Origin: Pipra filicauda
Taxonomy: Eukaryota; Chordata; Aves; Passeriformes; Pipridae
Length of the DNA stretch: 64,000 nt
Direction: 5' to 3'
Assembly (NCBI RefSeq): GCF_003945595.2
Contig: NW_024104129.1
Span: forward strand, 248,001-312,000
The notes under the pieces were generated by a model. It was not told the DNA's origin. It saw only the letters and a list, made by a program, of their open reading frames with translations, and made no database searches. Below, one piece after another: positions 27,301 through 40,179 of the stretch (within the stretch, counting starts at the first letter, position 1; each line of letters opens with the position of its first letter). Both the position numbers and the translations under genes were made by a program.

Positions 27301-29227
27301 ATTATTAAAAAAATGCTATCATCTAGCTTTCATGTAAAGAGCTTTAAGTGAGAGGCTGCCTTCTAGATTTAGTAGTTCATATATTTCATAACTGAGTTTA
27401 TTTGAACTCTTAGGTGAATATCACTTAGTTCTGGTGAGTGGGTGACATTGGGTTTGCCTCTTTGTGTGCAACCACAATGGTTCAACTTCAAGTATAGCCT
27501 CCCCAGAATCCTTTCATCCCCAAACCTTTTAATTGATTCCAGATGGGAACTTTCACCACAAAATGGTGAACATCAGTTAAAATAATATATTCAGCTTCTG
27601 CAAAATTATTCAGCTTCTGAGAGCTCCTTTATATCTCCATGTGCTGTGCACATCAATACCTAATCCTTTGTTCCAAAGGATTACAAGAAAGTTATGAAAG
27701 GAGCTTGATTGTCTTGTTAGCTGACTTCAGAACTTTTTTTTTTGTGGTCTGCCTATTACAATAATATGAGTTTATCTCTTACTGTGTATTTGGTTGATTT
27801 ATTTGGTCTTTGCTGTCCCCCATAATCATACAGCATCTACTTATTTTTAGTAAATGCTAAGGTTCCAAGTCATCAGGTGATTCCAGGATATTTTAACTGT
27901 AAAAAATATTACAAAACTTGCAACAAATTTGCATGAAAAAGCAAAACCAATAAAAAAAATTCTTGCATACAATTATGTTGTTTTATTTTTCAATGTATCT
28001 TAAAAGCTTTTTAATGTCTGCTTCTTAGATTATACTGTTTTCAGATTAATCGATAAGAAGCATTTCTAACTTAAGGTATTTCTAAGAATTTCTAAGATAA
28101 CATAACACATTCATTATTTATTTTGATCCCCAAATGCACATACTATGTTTTTTCGCTGTGAAGATCTGTAAGTATATCCATTTTGCAAACCATTATGCTG
28201 AGTATCCCACCTCTTAAATCTTTCTCCTTAGCTACTTGTCATTGCCTTTCTTCTGGACATGACTGCCCACATCAGGGCTTATGAAAGATATTATGTGTGT
28301 CTCCCTCATTAGTTGTAGTGCGAAATCTTCTACATTAGTTGACACTGTCATTGCAGACGGCATGAGCTAAGCAGGAGTGACTTTGCCTTAAAAGGGAACA
28401 GGAGCTCTGCACATTCTTCCTCATAGTCTGCAGAGAAGCATCTGGAATAATAGTGTTTTCAAACATATTCTCTACAGATATCTATCAGTAACATGATAAA
28501 GTTATTGAACAGTTGCTGCGTGACCCGTACTTAGTCTATCACTCATTTTCAGACCTTTAATCTTACCTACTGATAAAACATCAAGAATTTTTGACTATTG
28601 TATGTTTGTGATCCTGCTCCTATTTGTCAATTCAGATGCAATGTCTTTATGGACTGTCCTTCATCATCTCAGAGAAACAAACCTACTTAAATACCTGTCT
28701 TAGCTTAGGACTTTGTTGCCTTTGATTTTGTACACGGTACTAGGTAGTGATATTCAGCAACAAAACATTAACTTTCATTCTGAGTATATGTTAATAATAT
28801 AACATTCCATATTTCAATGAAATCAATTTTTCTAAATTGCTGCAATGATATCCACATATTCACAGCTATAAAGAAAGGCAAAGTCTAACTTCTTTTCCAA
28901 ATCATGTTTATAAAACTGCCTATGTAAATAGAAGGTTCAAAGTCAAGTGTTAATCACTGCTGATCTCTCAAAGTTTGGTTGGAAATCCCTTCTATTTTTA
29001 GACCATATACCTTTCAGAGATTGAAAGGAGAAAGACTACTTTTGGCTAAGTGGAAGGGCAGGGCACATTATTCTGATTTTGGCCATTTGTCACTGACTTG
29101 CAGCTTCCAATACAAGTGCCATTACTACATTTCAAATTTCCTTTCCTTCCAAGTTGTCTCATTTATCATTTGCATTCAACTGATTTGTGTCATTTTATTA
29201 TTCTGTGTCTTAAGTTGAGGTATGTGG
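21379..29227. other. AT-rich unique sequence, no gene seen
   Basis: The longest frame, 129 codons at 23189-23578 (plus), is rich in Lys/Asn because it crosses A-rich low-complexity DNA, and it resembles no known protein. There is a pyrimidine-rich block at about 21650-21770 and a T14 run at 24308-24321. No CR1 or LTR was recognised. Confidence 0.6.
26572..26604. repeat. Imperfect (TTTA)n microsatellite
   Basis: About eight TTTA/TCTA/TGTA units in a row. No adjoining element. Confidence 0.8.
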
Positions 29228-29302
29228 CTTTTTGTTGTTGGTTGGTTGGTTTGGATTGCATAGGTTTTTTGTTGTTAGTTTTGTTTTGTTTGTTCTTTTT
29301 TC
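29228..29302. repeat. T/G-rich low-complexity tract
   Basis: TTG, GGTT and T-run units dominate. The tract directly abuts the left end of the rearranged CR1 at 29308, so it may have been its target site. Confidence 0.7.
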
Positions 29303-29307
29303 TCTGT

Positions 29308-29728
29308 CCACCTCCCTGGGCAACCCATTCCAATTTCTGATTACTCTCTCCGTAAAAATTTTTTTCCTAATATCCAACCTAAACTTCCCCTGGCAGAGCT
29401 TAAGATCATGCCCTCTTGTCCTTCTGTTGGTTGCCTGGGAGGAGAGACCAACCCCCACCTGGCTACGACCTCCTTTCAGGGAGTTGTAGAGAGTGATGAG
29501 GTCTCCCCTGAGCCTTGTCTTCTCCAGCCTAAACAATCCCAGCTCCTTCAGCTGCTCCTCGTAGGACTTGTGCTCCAGTCCCTTCACCAGCCTAGTTGCT
29601 CTTCTCTGGACCTGCTCCAGCACCTCAATATCCTTCCTGAACTGAGGGGCCCAGAACTGGACACAGCACTTGAGGTATGGCCTCACTGGCACTGAGTACG
29701 GGAGAAGAATCACTTCCCTGGTCCTGAT
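29308..29728 (-). pseudogene. CR1 ORF2 reverse-transcriptase C-terminal fragment (open but incomplete)
   Basis: On the minus strand an open frame of 181 codons (29755 to 29210) contains about 135 codons of CR1 ORF2 without a stop. Landmarks in order are [60 protein letters not shown] and [13 protein letters not shown]. The first roughly 10 residues ([10 protein letters not shown]) are not CR1 protein. They are the antisense reading of the element's own 3' end across the inversion junction. The last roughly 30 residues are flanking TG-rich DNA. The RT catalytic core, endonuclease and ORF1 are absent, so no functional product is expected. Confidence 0.9.
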
Positions 29729-29849
29729 GAGCCTGGATGTGGCACTTAGTACCATGGTCTAGTAACCACGGTGGTGTTGGATCAAGGATTGGACTTGATG
29801 ATCTCGGAGGTCTTTTCCAATCCGGTTGATTCTATGATTCTATGATTCT
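29308..29849 (+). mobile_element. CR1 LINE with inverted 5' segment (twin-priming structure)
   Basis: Two CR1 pieces in opposite orientation abut near 29729. The left piece (29308-29728) is antisense and covers the last part of ORF2 down to LPREV. The right piece (about 29729-29849) is sense. It begins within the ORF2 terminus ([10 protein letters not shown], then stop), continues through CTTGATGATCTCGGAGGTC, and ends with three GATTCTAT-type units. On the element's own map the outer edge of the inverted piece lies only about 40 bp upstream of where the sense piece starts, and the 5'-truncated end lies at the junction. That is the arrangement expected when a second primer starts reverse transcription inside the RNA. 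The sequence is well preserved, so this is a comparatively recent insertion. No clear target-site duplication was found. Confidence 0.9.
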
Positions 29850-32715
29850 CTAAAGCAGAACATCTCTTCACCAGTCATCTAGTAAGATCTTTCCCCCTGC
29901 ACTTGTGTTCTCTCCTTTACATCACTATATTACACATCAAATGTTCATGTAATTTTTTTTCTTTATGACCCAACTCTTATTCTATTCCTGGCATTTATTT
30001 TGTGATTGAATGATTGGGATTCGAGTTGGTGAAAGAGGCAATCACAAGTAAACTGACATTGCTCCATGTCATCCATGATCCTCCACCCCACGTCAGCAAA
30101 GTAATTTGTCACACTACTGATTTCTGGATATCTAGGCTAATATAAATTATCTGAAAGAAAACTATGTCAGTGCTAAGACATGATTCAGAGTACAGTTTTA
30201 ACTGACTGGTCTCAAATCATTGTTAAGGAATAAAGTTAACAAAAGGGGGTTTTTAAAGTAAAGAAAACAGAAATCATGAAGTCAGTTCATATATTCACAC
30301 TTTGGCTCATATATCCACACTTAAGTCATGTCAGGTTGACCCTAAGGTGGGGCATGAAGGTATAATTTTAAAGAAGGAAGTGACACAGTATATACAGCTT
30401 AAGATCTGGCTACTGTGATTTATTTCCTAAAACTTTCAAAGAGAAAAGGGGAGGAAATACAGAACAAATATTTACAGAATAGCCATACCTAAAGCAGAAA
30501 AAATATATCACAAATTTCTTTTGAATTTGTTCACGTTGTGTCAAGTTACTATGACAGGGTACAACGTAGACATAGGCCTTAGTGGAAGCAACTCATCAGG
30601 TTTCTATGAAAGCTGTATACAATAAAAATCCTGGAAAATGGTTTTGAAAACCACATATATTTATTTTGAACATTTCTGTTTTGCATTGAGCCATGGCTCA
30701 GAAATAAAATCTCAGATCTAGCCAAGAATCCAGTTCTTAACATTTCTTCATGTTTACTTGAATGGTGCATAAATAAAAAGTCCATCTTTTGAAATGATTC
30801 GGATATTGTCAAAGATCTTTGTTTTCTACCTGTTAGAGTGTATGTAGAATTATCTTCAGACTGACAGCATACCAGTTACCCAAATGCAATTTGTGCACAT
30901 GCATACATTAAAGAAAATTAAATACCATATGGTGCTGAGCCAGTCACAATTTGTACTGTTTGAAAATAGCACACTTTTGAAGCCTGATGACAAATTTTAT
31001 GGGTTTTCTCTTGCTAATTTATGGAAAAAGAGCTCTTAACCATTTATCCACAGAAGCACTGCCTAAGCTGCGGCTGTAAAAATTCACTGCAAGAACTATT
31101 TTTAAGTAAATCGCTGTCCATAAAACATAGAAGGTCGATGAAAAAAAGATTTTTCCTCTTAGAAGGCCTGCAACATTTTTTAAGTTTCCTGCCTTCTCTA
31201 GGTGGTGATGTGTTTTTACTCATCACAAGTGAAAACATCCCAAGCAAAGGAGTAAATTGAGCTCAGACACACTTGTTACTCTGAGTCCGACGGTTTCACA
31301 GTGAAAGAGTGAGTATTTTCTGACACAGTTTCAGGATGGTGCTTGTCCCTTCTACTGGTCAGCCAATGAAGTTGGGTGGTGCTAGCCAGAAGTTTCTTTA
31401 AATTGTTGATAAAATATCAGATTATAGTGCAGTAGAATTGTTATGAACCTCTGGATGAAAAAAGTGTCCTTGGTCGTTTGTATAAACTTCTAGAGTAACC
31501 TTTAATTCTTAGCATGAGCAATGACTTTTTGTTTACTGTGTGTGAAAACTGTAAACTACTGAAGCAGCAAATAGAGTATTTAATCTTTGTATTTTTGTAG
31601 CAAATCCATGCCCTATCTGAGACTGGAGGCACTTCGAATGAGATACTGGAACATGTGATAAGAAAATCTGGAGAGATATTCTGTATCTCCTGAGAGAAGC
31701 ACAAAGCTCATACAGCTTAGTGGTGTTTAGACCCTGATCTGAGTCAGCTGTTCCAGGTCCTTGTGTAGGTAAGGGAGGAAGAAAGAAAGTGTTATGATAA
31801 TCCTTAATTAATACTCAGGGAAAAGAGTGCACTGATTAATTGTTGCCTTGTCCAGGAGCACACAGGAGCCCTCTCAAGAGTGGTGACTGAATCTCGGGTT
31901 TCCTGAACCACAACTTGTTACTTGCAAGGCCATCTGTTTTGCAATACAAAGATTCAACATCTACTTCAGAAGGCAGAGAAAATGGATTTTGATACTCTTT
32001 TAAAGATGATGTTGTTTTTTTTTCCCTCTCCTTGTCTCTAATGTGGATTGGAACTTCTCTCGTTTCTAAGTCTTATGGCACAGTTCATCAATGACAGTCT
32101 GTGCTTTGTGTTATAAATGCTCTTTGCTGTTTCCCTTCTTATCTTTATATAAGAATATGGACTATATTGGAAAGCCTGTTCTAAAAAAAGAGTTGCAAAT
32201 GTTTTGATATTTCTCAGATCTAAAAGTGTATATGTATACATCTGCCTAATTGGAAAATTTACTTTTGCTATTTCATGGAATCTGTTTGGCTTTGCCTCAT
32301 TTTTATAGAAAAAAAAAAAAGAGATAATTTGGTAATGGCAAAAGTACTGTATTTTGTAGCCCTAAATAAGAAATATTTTGTATTTCCTTTTTGGACAATT
32401 CTAATTAAAATCATTGTATAAATTAACTAAAAATAAAAGCTGTGGTCAACAAATATAAGAATATCTACTGTAAGCAAAAACATCTACTTAATCTACTGAG
32501 ATTTTTTATTTAAAAATATTTCTTATTTTTTATTTTTGCTTACAAAAATTTTTTTCATCAATTTGATTGGTCACACAGGCCAATGTTTAAGAGAAACTCA
32601 GGGGGGCTACATTAAATTGAATCCATGTTTTCTGAGGAAAAAATATATTAAAATACAGTCCTTGAACCTACATATTTGTGCAGTTGGATGCTATTATGCT
32701 AGTATGTCTCTACTT
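29850..32715. other. AT-rich unique sequence, no gene seen
   Basis: Open frames reach 87 codons at most, with none recognised. Confidence 0.6.
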
Positions 32716-32909
32716 CACTGTCACAAAAACCTACCTGGAGTACTGCATTCAGCTCTGGAACTCTTAGCACAAGAAAGACATGGACATGTTGGAGCAAGTC
32801 CAGAAGAGGGCCATGGAACTGATAAAACAGCTAGAACACTTTTCCTGTGAGTAAAGGTTGAGAGAGTTGGGGTTGCTCAACCTGGAGAAGAGAAGGCTCC
32901 AGGAAGACC
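32716..32909 (+). mobile_element. CR1 LINE internal fragment, plus strand, missing its 3' end
   Basis: Clear CR1 ORF2 blocks are present: CTGGAGTACTGCATTCAGCT, GACATGGACATGTTGGAGCA, and CTCAACCTGGAGAAGAGAAG. The match stops abruptly after CTCCAGGAAGACC at 32909. Short CCAGCCCAGCCCAG-type direct repeats and unrelated sequence follow. The normal octamer 3' end is missing, which implies a later deletion or rearrangement. Confidence 0.88.
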
Positions 32910-35900
32910 AGCCCAGCCCAGCTCTGGCCAAGGTAAGCCCAGGTCAGTGCAGACCCTGGGCTGCTTTACTAGGAAAGACAAAAATCTTATTTATCCAGCA
33001 ACAATGATCTTCAACTCCAGTAACTGTTTTTTGGATTTTTTTACTCCATTGTGTTCTCTTCTGCTTTTATCTACCTTCATTCTCTTGAAGTGATAAAGGA
33101 CTTGACAAAAATAGATAATGTTGTGTGTAATAGGATGTGGAAATATTTTATTCATTTTTTTAATTTATACATCTTGTTAACCTACATATCAATCTCCTGC
33201 AAAGGAAAAAAGTGAACTATTATCTTTGCCTATTTATGATGTATTGTCAGTAACCCTCTGAATGCTAATAGAAACATTTTAACAAGTTCTGTCTGGTTTC
33301 TTTTTCAAATCAGTTGGTATCCTAAATATTTTAATGTTGATATTGCATCCTGTTCTGTTGCAGCTCTCTGCCCTGATGCTGTAAAAACTTGTTCTAACAC
33401 TGCTTGTAGACCTGAATTGTCTCTGCTATGTTCTCTACCAACTCTGACAAAGCCTTGCAAGGTGACATAGTCCACTCTTTTTTTATATCTTCTGCCAAAT
33501 TGTTTTGGCATATGCCTGTGGCTTTATTTGTACTTGGCTGAGCACATGCTTTGACAGACTTTGGTTTATGAGTGGTCTTCCTGGTTTTTTGGTCTCAAAA
33601 GGAAAACAGTTTCTTAGGATTTTACTGCATTTACTCAACAAATTTCTACCTATGTAGAAATTTCTACCTACATTCTCCATCTAACAAACCTGAATGACTG
33701 ACCCTTTATCTTCTTGGTAGTTCCTGATATTTTTGTTGCTTTAACCATTCTGTACATTCTATTTAGAACAAGCATACCTAGTCTTATCAATATAATTGCT
33801 TCTCCAGATGCTTAGTCTCAAATAATATCTATAATTACTTTTCTCTGCCCTCCTTTGGCTTGTGTATTTAACTTCAAAGTGAGCAATGTCCTTTTCCCTG
33901 AGACCCTGTGTCTGTCTGGAAAGGCTGGTAAAATGGTAACTGGAAGATGCCATCTGAGCAGTGGTGTTACTCCCAGGAGTGAAAGGCAGTGACACAGTTC
34001 TTCGGTTTCAATAGTTTTATACTGGTGTAACTGTTTACCACAGGCAGCTATAGCTGCAGTAGTGAGCTGCAGAGCTCTGTAGTGTATATCAGGCAAAAGT
34101 CCTGGTCTCAGGAGGGGAAATGGAAGATGACAAGCAGGCTAGAGGAAGAAGCTACAACCAAACTGAAAAGCAGTGTATCCTTCTGCAATATAAAATAGTT
34201 ATTAAAGTGCAGTGAAATAATGAGCCACAATCATCAAATTACCAAGTCAACCACACATTCAACATATGTGTCAGTAGCTGTGAACATTGTGGCAGTGTGC
34301 ATTGACAGAAGTCGAAGCTTTCCACTGAAATGAAGAGATAGAGAAAACAAAGTGATTTCTAATCCCCATACAGCTTTTATGATTTGAATGAACTTGATTA
34401 TTTTTTCCCTTCATTAAGCTATTTATTTTCTGAATAAGAGTGTGAGGTTGCTTACTCAGCCTTCGTTTCAAAGAGTCTGGTGCCTGAGTCTCCTGTGGCA
34501 TATTGTCACAGAGGTGTACTTGCAGCAGATTAAGCCACACAGATCTGAGTTTCATGATCTTTTACTGTTTGTCATCTCTAACATTCTTCATTCAGAAACT
34601 GTAATGTTTCCCATGCCTTCATTCCTTGGTCTCAGCATTGTCCCCTTGGTAGCACTGATACAGGCAGTAGATGAGTTGTCAGCACAGTTAGCATCTCCAT
34701 TAAGAAATACAGTTCTCTATTGCTGCTCAAGGTCAGCATAGTCCTTGAAGTTAAATACACAAGATTTTGCAGAGGGAACAAATGTCACCTGACAGAAAAT
34801 ATGAAGGCAGATCATTTGCTGGAGTACACATTTTTAGAATCTTGGGTATGAAAGTTTTAACCTTGTTCCATAAATTATAATGCTGAATGTCTTCTGTGTT
34901 CTAAAATTACACCTTTTTATCTGGGGTCAATATTTATACAAGGTTTTATAGTGAAACAAGTCTTTGAAGCACAACTTTATTTTCATTTTTTAAAATTTTA
35001 TTTTAAATAATAAAGGCATCCTTTAGTTAGCCTGATATTGCTAAATACTTTAGAACTTCTGAATGGGGCAGTAGATATAGTAGATATTTTAAAATTCTTG
35101 TGAAGTAATACTGTGCACTGCACTTGGAACAATAAAAATCACAAAAAAGTTGCAATTGCAATAATGCCTATGGCAAGGCAATCTCTTCAACCTTAAACAA
35201 AAAAGAATCACTTCACTGTCATTATAAAGCTATTCACTGGACTGAGGTGTTACAGAAAGGAATTATAGAAATTGTGTTAGTAGTAATCATAGTACAGTCG
35301 TGTCTGAAATCAGTTCTGACAGAGAAGGTTAAGAAGTGATGAAAGTAGATTTATTTAAAAGGCAATAATTTATTGAAGCTCCTCTACCTTTTGTGAAAGA
35401 ATATATTTTGGTCATATGAAAATGAAAAATGTAGGTATTGTTACAGTTAGAGAAAAGTTGAGACAGTATAATTTTACAGATCTGCCATTTTTTCACATTT
35501 TCCAGCTCTGATTACTTTTTGATAGGTTATTTTGTGAACAAATAGTTTTAAATAACTCTTGCAGTTCTTAGTGGGTTTGAGTATGAAAGCTTAAAGATAC
35601 TGGATTTGAGATGAATGAATACCAAATATTATGAGATTACATTTAGTAAAATAACATAGGAAACTGCAGATGGCACAGAACGATGTTCTTCCCCAGGAGA
35701 AACTCTTCCATCCTATTGTGGCACTATTTTCAGTCTTATGATGAGCAGTCTAAGAGAAGGGACTAATTTTGTTTCTTTGCACACAACACTAGTCTGAAAT
35801 CATGACAACTGGCAGCTATAGCAGAAACTCTTACAAATTAATCAAGCTCAGTGATGAATTAGCAAAGCCATACACCAGCTAACCTGTAGGCTCAAAAAAC

Positions 35901-37961
35901 TCAGGACAAACAGCTGTTTTGACATTTCTAGCTGGGAATCCTGCCCTCCACAATCATATTTGATGCTCAGACATGGTCTCTTGGCTGCTTGCAGTCGTTC
36001 CCATCTGTCAGGATGGCACTGTGCCCACACACAAGGTGGTATGTCAGCTTTACTAGGGTATAGGTGCCAAGTAAATTCTGCTGTTTGCAGAGCTTTGCAC
36101 GTGCTGTTTCTTCAGTAGGAAGCCTCTGCTCTGTCACGGCAAGGCTGTCTCTCAACGTGACTCCTTACACTTGATTACACCTGTTGACACTTTTGCATCT
36201 AAGGCACAACACTTAAATAGTACAAGCAAGAAAGATCGGTGTGTAGGAATGGATTTAGGAATCTGTATTGCATGTACACCCCCAGGTTCATCAATCTAGA
36301 CTGGAGAGAAGAATCTTGGCATAATTTATGTCATCATCATTAATACCTTCAATTCATTCTTCCCCTGCCCCTAACTGCAAAAAGAAATTGTAGTTGTCAT
36401 CATGAACTCAGCCAAAAAAAGAAAATAAAACACAGTGGAAAATGGTTGCTGAAGCAAGGAAAGAAAAGCCTGACTCTTCTGTCTTATCAATTTTACAGTG
36501 GTGAAACAGTATTTACCACAGTGGAATAATCCTTGCTTTATCCCAGTGCATGAACTATGAGGGCAGAGAAAAAACAGCCACTGGATATTGTGCTTGAGCA
36601 ACTCTGTGAGCAGTCTATGTATCTGAGAAAGTATAGGGAGAGCTTCCTTAGCAATAAAAGACATAATCACCTAAAAGATGAGAAAATTCTGAGGCTGCAG
36701 AAACATTACTGTGTCTTCTTATAACAGTCCACATGACTGCTGTAAGGAAGAAAGCTGCACCACCTTGGGGGAAACTGAGATATTCTGGGTTCTATTTATT
36801 CTTGAAACTATTTTCTTTGATGAAAAGCTGAATGAACTGAAAGGACTGAACTGTCCTTTCAAAGGACAGCTTGGTCTTTCAAAAACACTTCCTCTCATTT
36901 GTACATAAGTGGTTATTCATAGCAATCAGAAACAGAAGTCTTCATCATTGCTTTTGTATCTTGTAGATTTTAAATTTCACAAGAATGTTTCCTGTAACAA
37001 CGATGAGACTTTTAGCAACCTTACTGCCTGCTCAAAATTCCTACTTGTCTTTTCTTCTCTTGTTACCATATAACCACTCTGTTTTATGTATGACTCATCC
37101 CTCTGTCTTTCATTCAATTTAGACATGTTGCATTGAAAAACTCACATTACCTGTTTTCAGCTGCATTTACTCTTTTTTAATAAAAAATCTAATTTCAAAG
37201 TACCTCTTATATTTTAAAAATCTCCAATGTCTTGATTAGTCATAAATGTCTTTTAAAAGCTAGAAACAGGCACAAATAGCTTGAAACCCTCCAGAAACAC
37301 ACCTTTTTGTTCCTATCTATTTTTATTTTGTCTACTCACAGAATGTAGTGAGACATGTAAATTGAGTAACTCAGAAAGATTTAATCCAGGAGAATGAGAC
37401 ATAAAATAAATTCTTGTATTTTTTCCCCTCTCTTGACATTAAGAATATCCCTTACTCTGCTTTTCTCACATGTATCTTTCTAAAGGGTGTATCTTACTTT
37501 TCCCCTCTATTTGCATAATTCCCATTATATTTATTCTTAGGCTTTATTTTTGCTGTAGCATAAGTATTCCAAGCACTCATATTTTCCTAGATATTTCTCA
37601 GTCCTCTAATACAAAACAGTTTGCCCATTTATTTTTTCTTTTTTTTCCTGTCCTACTAAGTTACTCTCCAACCCTCCAGCGCTATATCATATTATTCTAA
37701 CTACGTAGTGTATCATTCTACCTCACCTGCCCTACCACTCTATCTCTTAGCATCTTTGACAAATTATCACCATTATTTCCCTTCTAACTCTTCTTGTGCC
37801 ATTCATCACCCATGACATTAAATAACTGTTCTTCTATCAAAATAATATACCTACGTCATCCAACTAAGTGAATATTCAACCATTTTCTATTAGAAATGGC
37901 CTGAGACTGACATATCTGTCCCACCTGGCTATTCACAGATAAATGGATGAACTGAGCTGTT

Positions 37962-37977
37962 AAAAAAAAAAAAAAAA
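37962..37977. repeat. A16 homopolymer
   Basis: Sixteen consecutive A with no recognisable retrosequence upstream. Confidence 0.85.
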
Positions 37978-39628
37978 TTGAAAAGAGAAGTGTGATGGTT
38001 TTGCTTTCCAGTTAAAAACATACCTAAAATGATTTAGTTTTCCAGGAAATTAAAATCCATAAGTGCTTTAAAAGAGAAAGCTTCATCATGTAAAATGTTG
38101 TCACTGACATAAAGTATTAAGGATGTTTCAGTTCAATGCTTTGCAATGTGAAAAAATTAACTTTCACTTTTTTTGTCTGTTTGTGTGTATTGCATCAGTT
38201 TAATATTAGAAATCTATTTTAATCACACCAGTTTACAAAACTGATTTAAGGAAAATCCATTCCATGTATGTGAAAGAGAACTAGCTGAAATGGAATATTT
38301 CACTACCACTCATGCTTATAATTCCCATTATGTTTCAATGCAACTGAAAAAATTCCTCCAAATTGACAGAATCCATATAGGTTTTTTGAGCTGTGAAAAT
38401 CATAATGGCTTGTGTTTTTTATTATTTTATGAATTTAAAGGTTCATGATTACATTCAGTATGCATAATATATGTATATATATATATCACATTTTATTCAA
38501 TAAAGAAATAATACAATCTGAAACTAATTTTATAAATTAAAGTACCTGGCTATTGCATTGAAATGATGACGTTAGACACTTAGAACTTTTAATAAGATAA
38601 AAAAGGATGTGAGTACTCAAAGAAGAAACAGCTTTCTGTATGAAGGAAAAATGTTTTAGGCTAACATTTCTAGAAAGTGGTATTGTAGCAAGAGATCAGG
38701 TATAAAAGGGTTTGTGACTTTCAGCGCTGAGAGTCCTAAATATTAAGCACTCTTTATATTCTCTGTTACTGACATGATATTTACCAAGTTTGCATAAAGG
38801 AGGGAAGTGGTGGTAGAACAACCACAAAGCTCCCTCATCTCAGATTAGCAGACCCAATCTTTAGCCACTAGTATAAACCAATAAATCTTGACTTCCACTG
38901 GCTGAGGAGCACAGCTTCAACAGAAATTTCCGTTCTCAAAACTAATATACAGTGACGGGATTTCAACATTCTTGAGTATTCAGCTCCATTCAGGCTGAGC
39001 TCAGTGTACTTCCTTTACCTTTACTGAATGGTAGAAAAGCTTTCTCATGAAAGAAAGCTCTCTCCAGAAGAATATTACAGATGTGGAACCTAAATTCATA
39101 TATCTTTTTCTGCATCTCTGACTGTGGGCTTATGCTATCAGCATGGTGCTTCTATGGGTTTGTCAAGGAACAGTTGTCTGTCCTAAGTAATTTGAGGCAG
39201 AAAATTATGTGTATTAGTTACATCATACTTGTAGTATTTGTCTTATTTGGGTTTTTAATTGCAGAACAGGATGTCATTGAAAGGAAGTATCATAACATTG
39301 ATTTTTGGTTAGCTAAAGTTGTTTAGTGACTGTAACTCTAACTTCAAAAGTAAACATTTAACCTGTGTTGAGGCTTAATGATCATTGTCAAGAATCAATA
39401 ATACCTTTCCTTTTCTCTATTCTGACTTCAGGTGGGTCAGTTTTTTAATTGTATAACATTTTAATGAACGTCATGAAATTCAAATACAATCTTTAAGAAC
39501 TCATTTTGTGTGTCATTTTCCATATACCCTCTTGTAAACATTCATTATTAATTAATTTATTTACCTGAATTAAAAAAAGACAAAATGTCTCAGTTGTTCA
39601 AAATATAAAAAGAATACATTTCAGCACT

Positions 39629-39695
39629 CTTCTTTTTGCCTTTTTTTTTCTTTTTTTTATTTTTTTCCTTTTTTTCCTTTTTTCTTTTTTTTTTT
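39629..39695. repeat. Interrupted poly-T / polypyrimidine tract
   Basis: About 65 bases, almost all T with scattered C. On the minus strand it reads as A-rich and creates a meaningless Lys-rich frame. No retrosequence body is seen on either side. Confidence 0.85.
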
Positions 39696-40179
39696 AATGA
39701 TAAGGGAGAGGTCTCCTGGACAAGAAAATCTGAACAATGTTTTTGTTTCTGCTGAGCATTGCTATTGAAGGCAATCATGATACCACACTGGGTTTTCATG
39801 TTCCTCTCTACATGATGACACGGAGTTATGCAGCTATTATCAAAGCATGTGTTCTCTCCTTTGCCAGTGTTAATAGAGACATGCCAGTCTCTGGAAGCAG
39901 TATGGGTTATCTATGATTACAGTAATTTTTCTTCTACCAGATGTAAGTGGAACGGCATTACTCAAAAAGCAGAGCTGATTACCTCTTGCTGTTTGCCATA
40001 ATTGATCTCTAGAAGCAAAAGAGGAGGTTTTTTCCTATCTTCACATGTGTGCAATAAGATTCCAATTAGTGGTGCATCACTGGGTGTGTGATGAGGAAGC
40101 TCTGTTTTCAGATGCACGTGTATTGTGTAAGACAGAGTGGGGAAAGGTAGAGTTATAGTTCCAGGCCATAGCCAGGCCT

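Larger units (their letters stand above)
32910..40179. other. AT-rich sequence without recognised genes; one stretch of uncertain origin
   Basis: At 33305-34096 three minus-strand frames (68, 65 and 92 codons) lie nearly end to end, with segments such as LQAVLEQVFTASGQRAATEQ that look more protein-like than their surroundings. I cannot assign a family. About 37430-37850 is poor in G on the plus strand. A TATAAAAGG string at 38701 has no supporting gene. Nothing else was identified. Confidence 0.5.

Noticed and set aside
29232..29695. 85- and 95-codon plus-strand frames
   Set aside because: They are antisense readings of the inverted CR1 ORF2 segment.
38701..38709. TATAAAAGG core-promoter match
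   Set aside because: No gene, CpG-rich region or LTR context follows. Such a string is expected by chance in AT-rich DNA.
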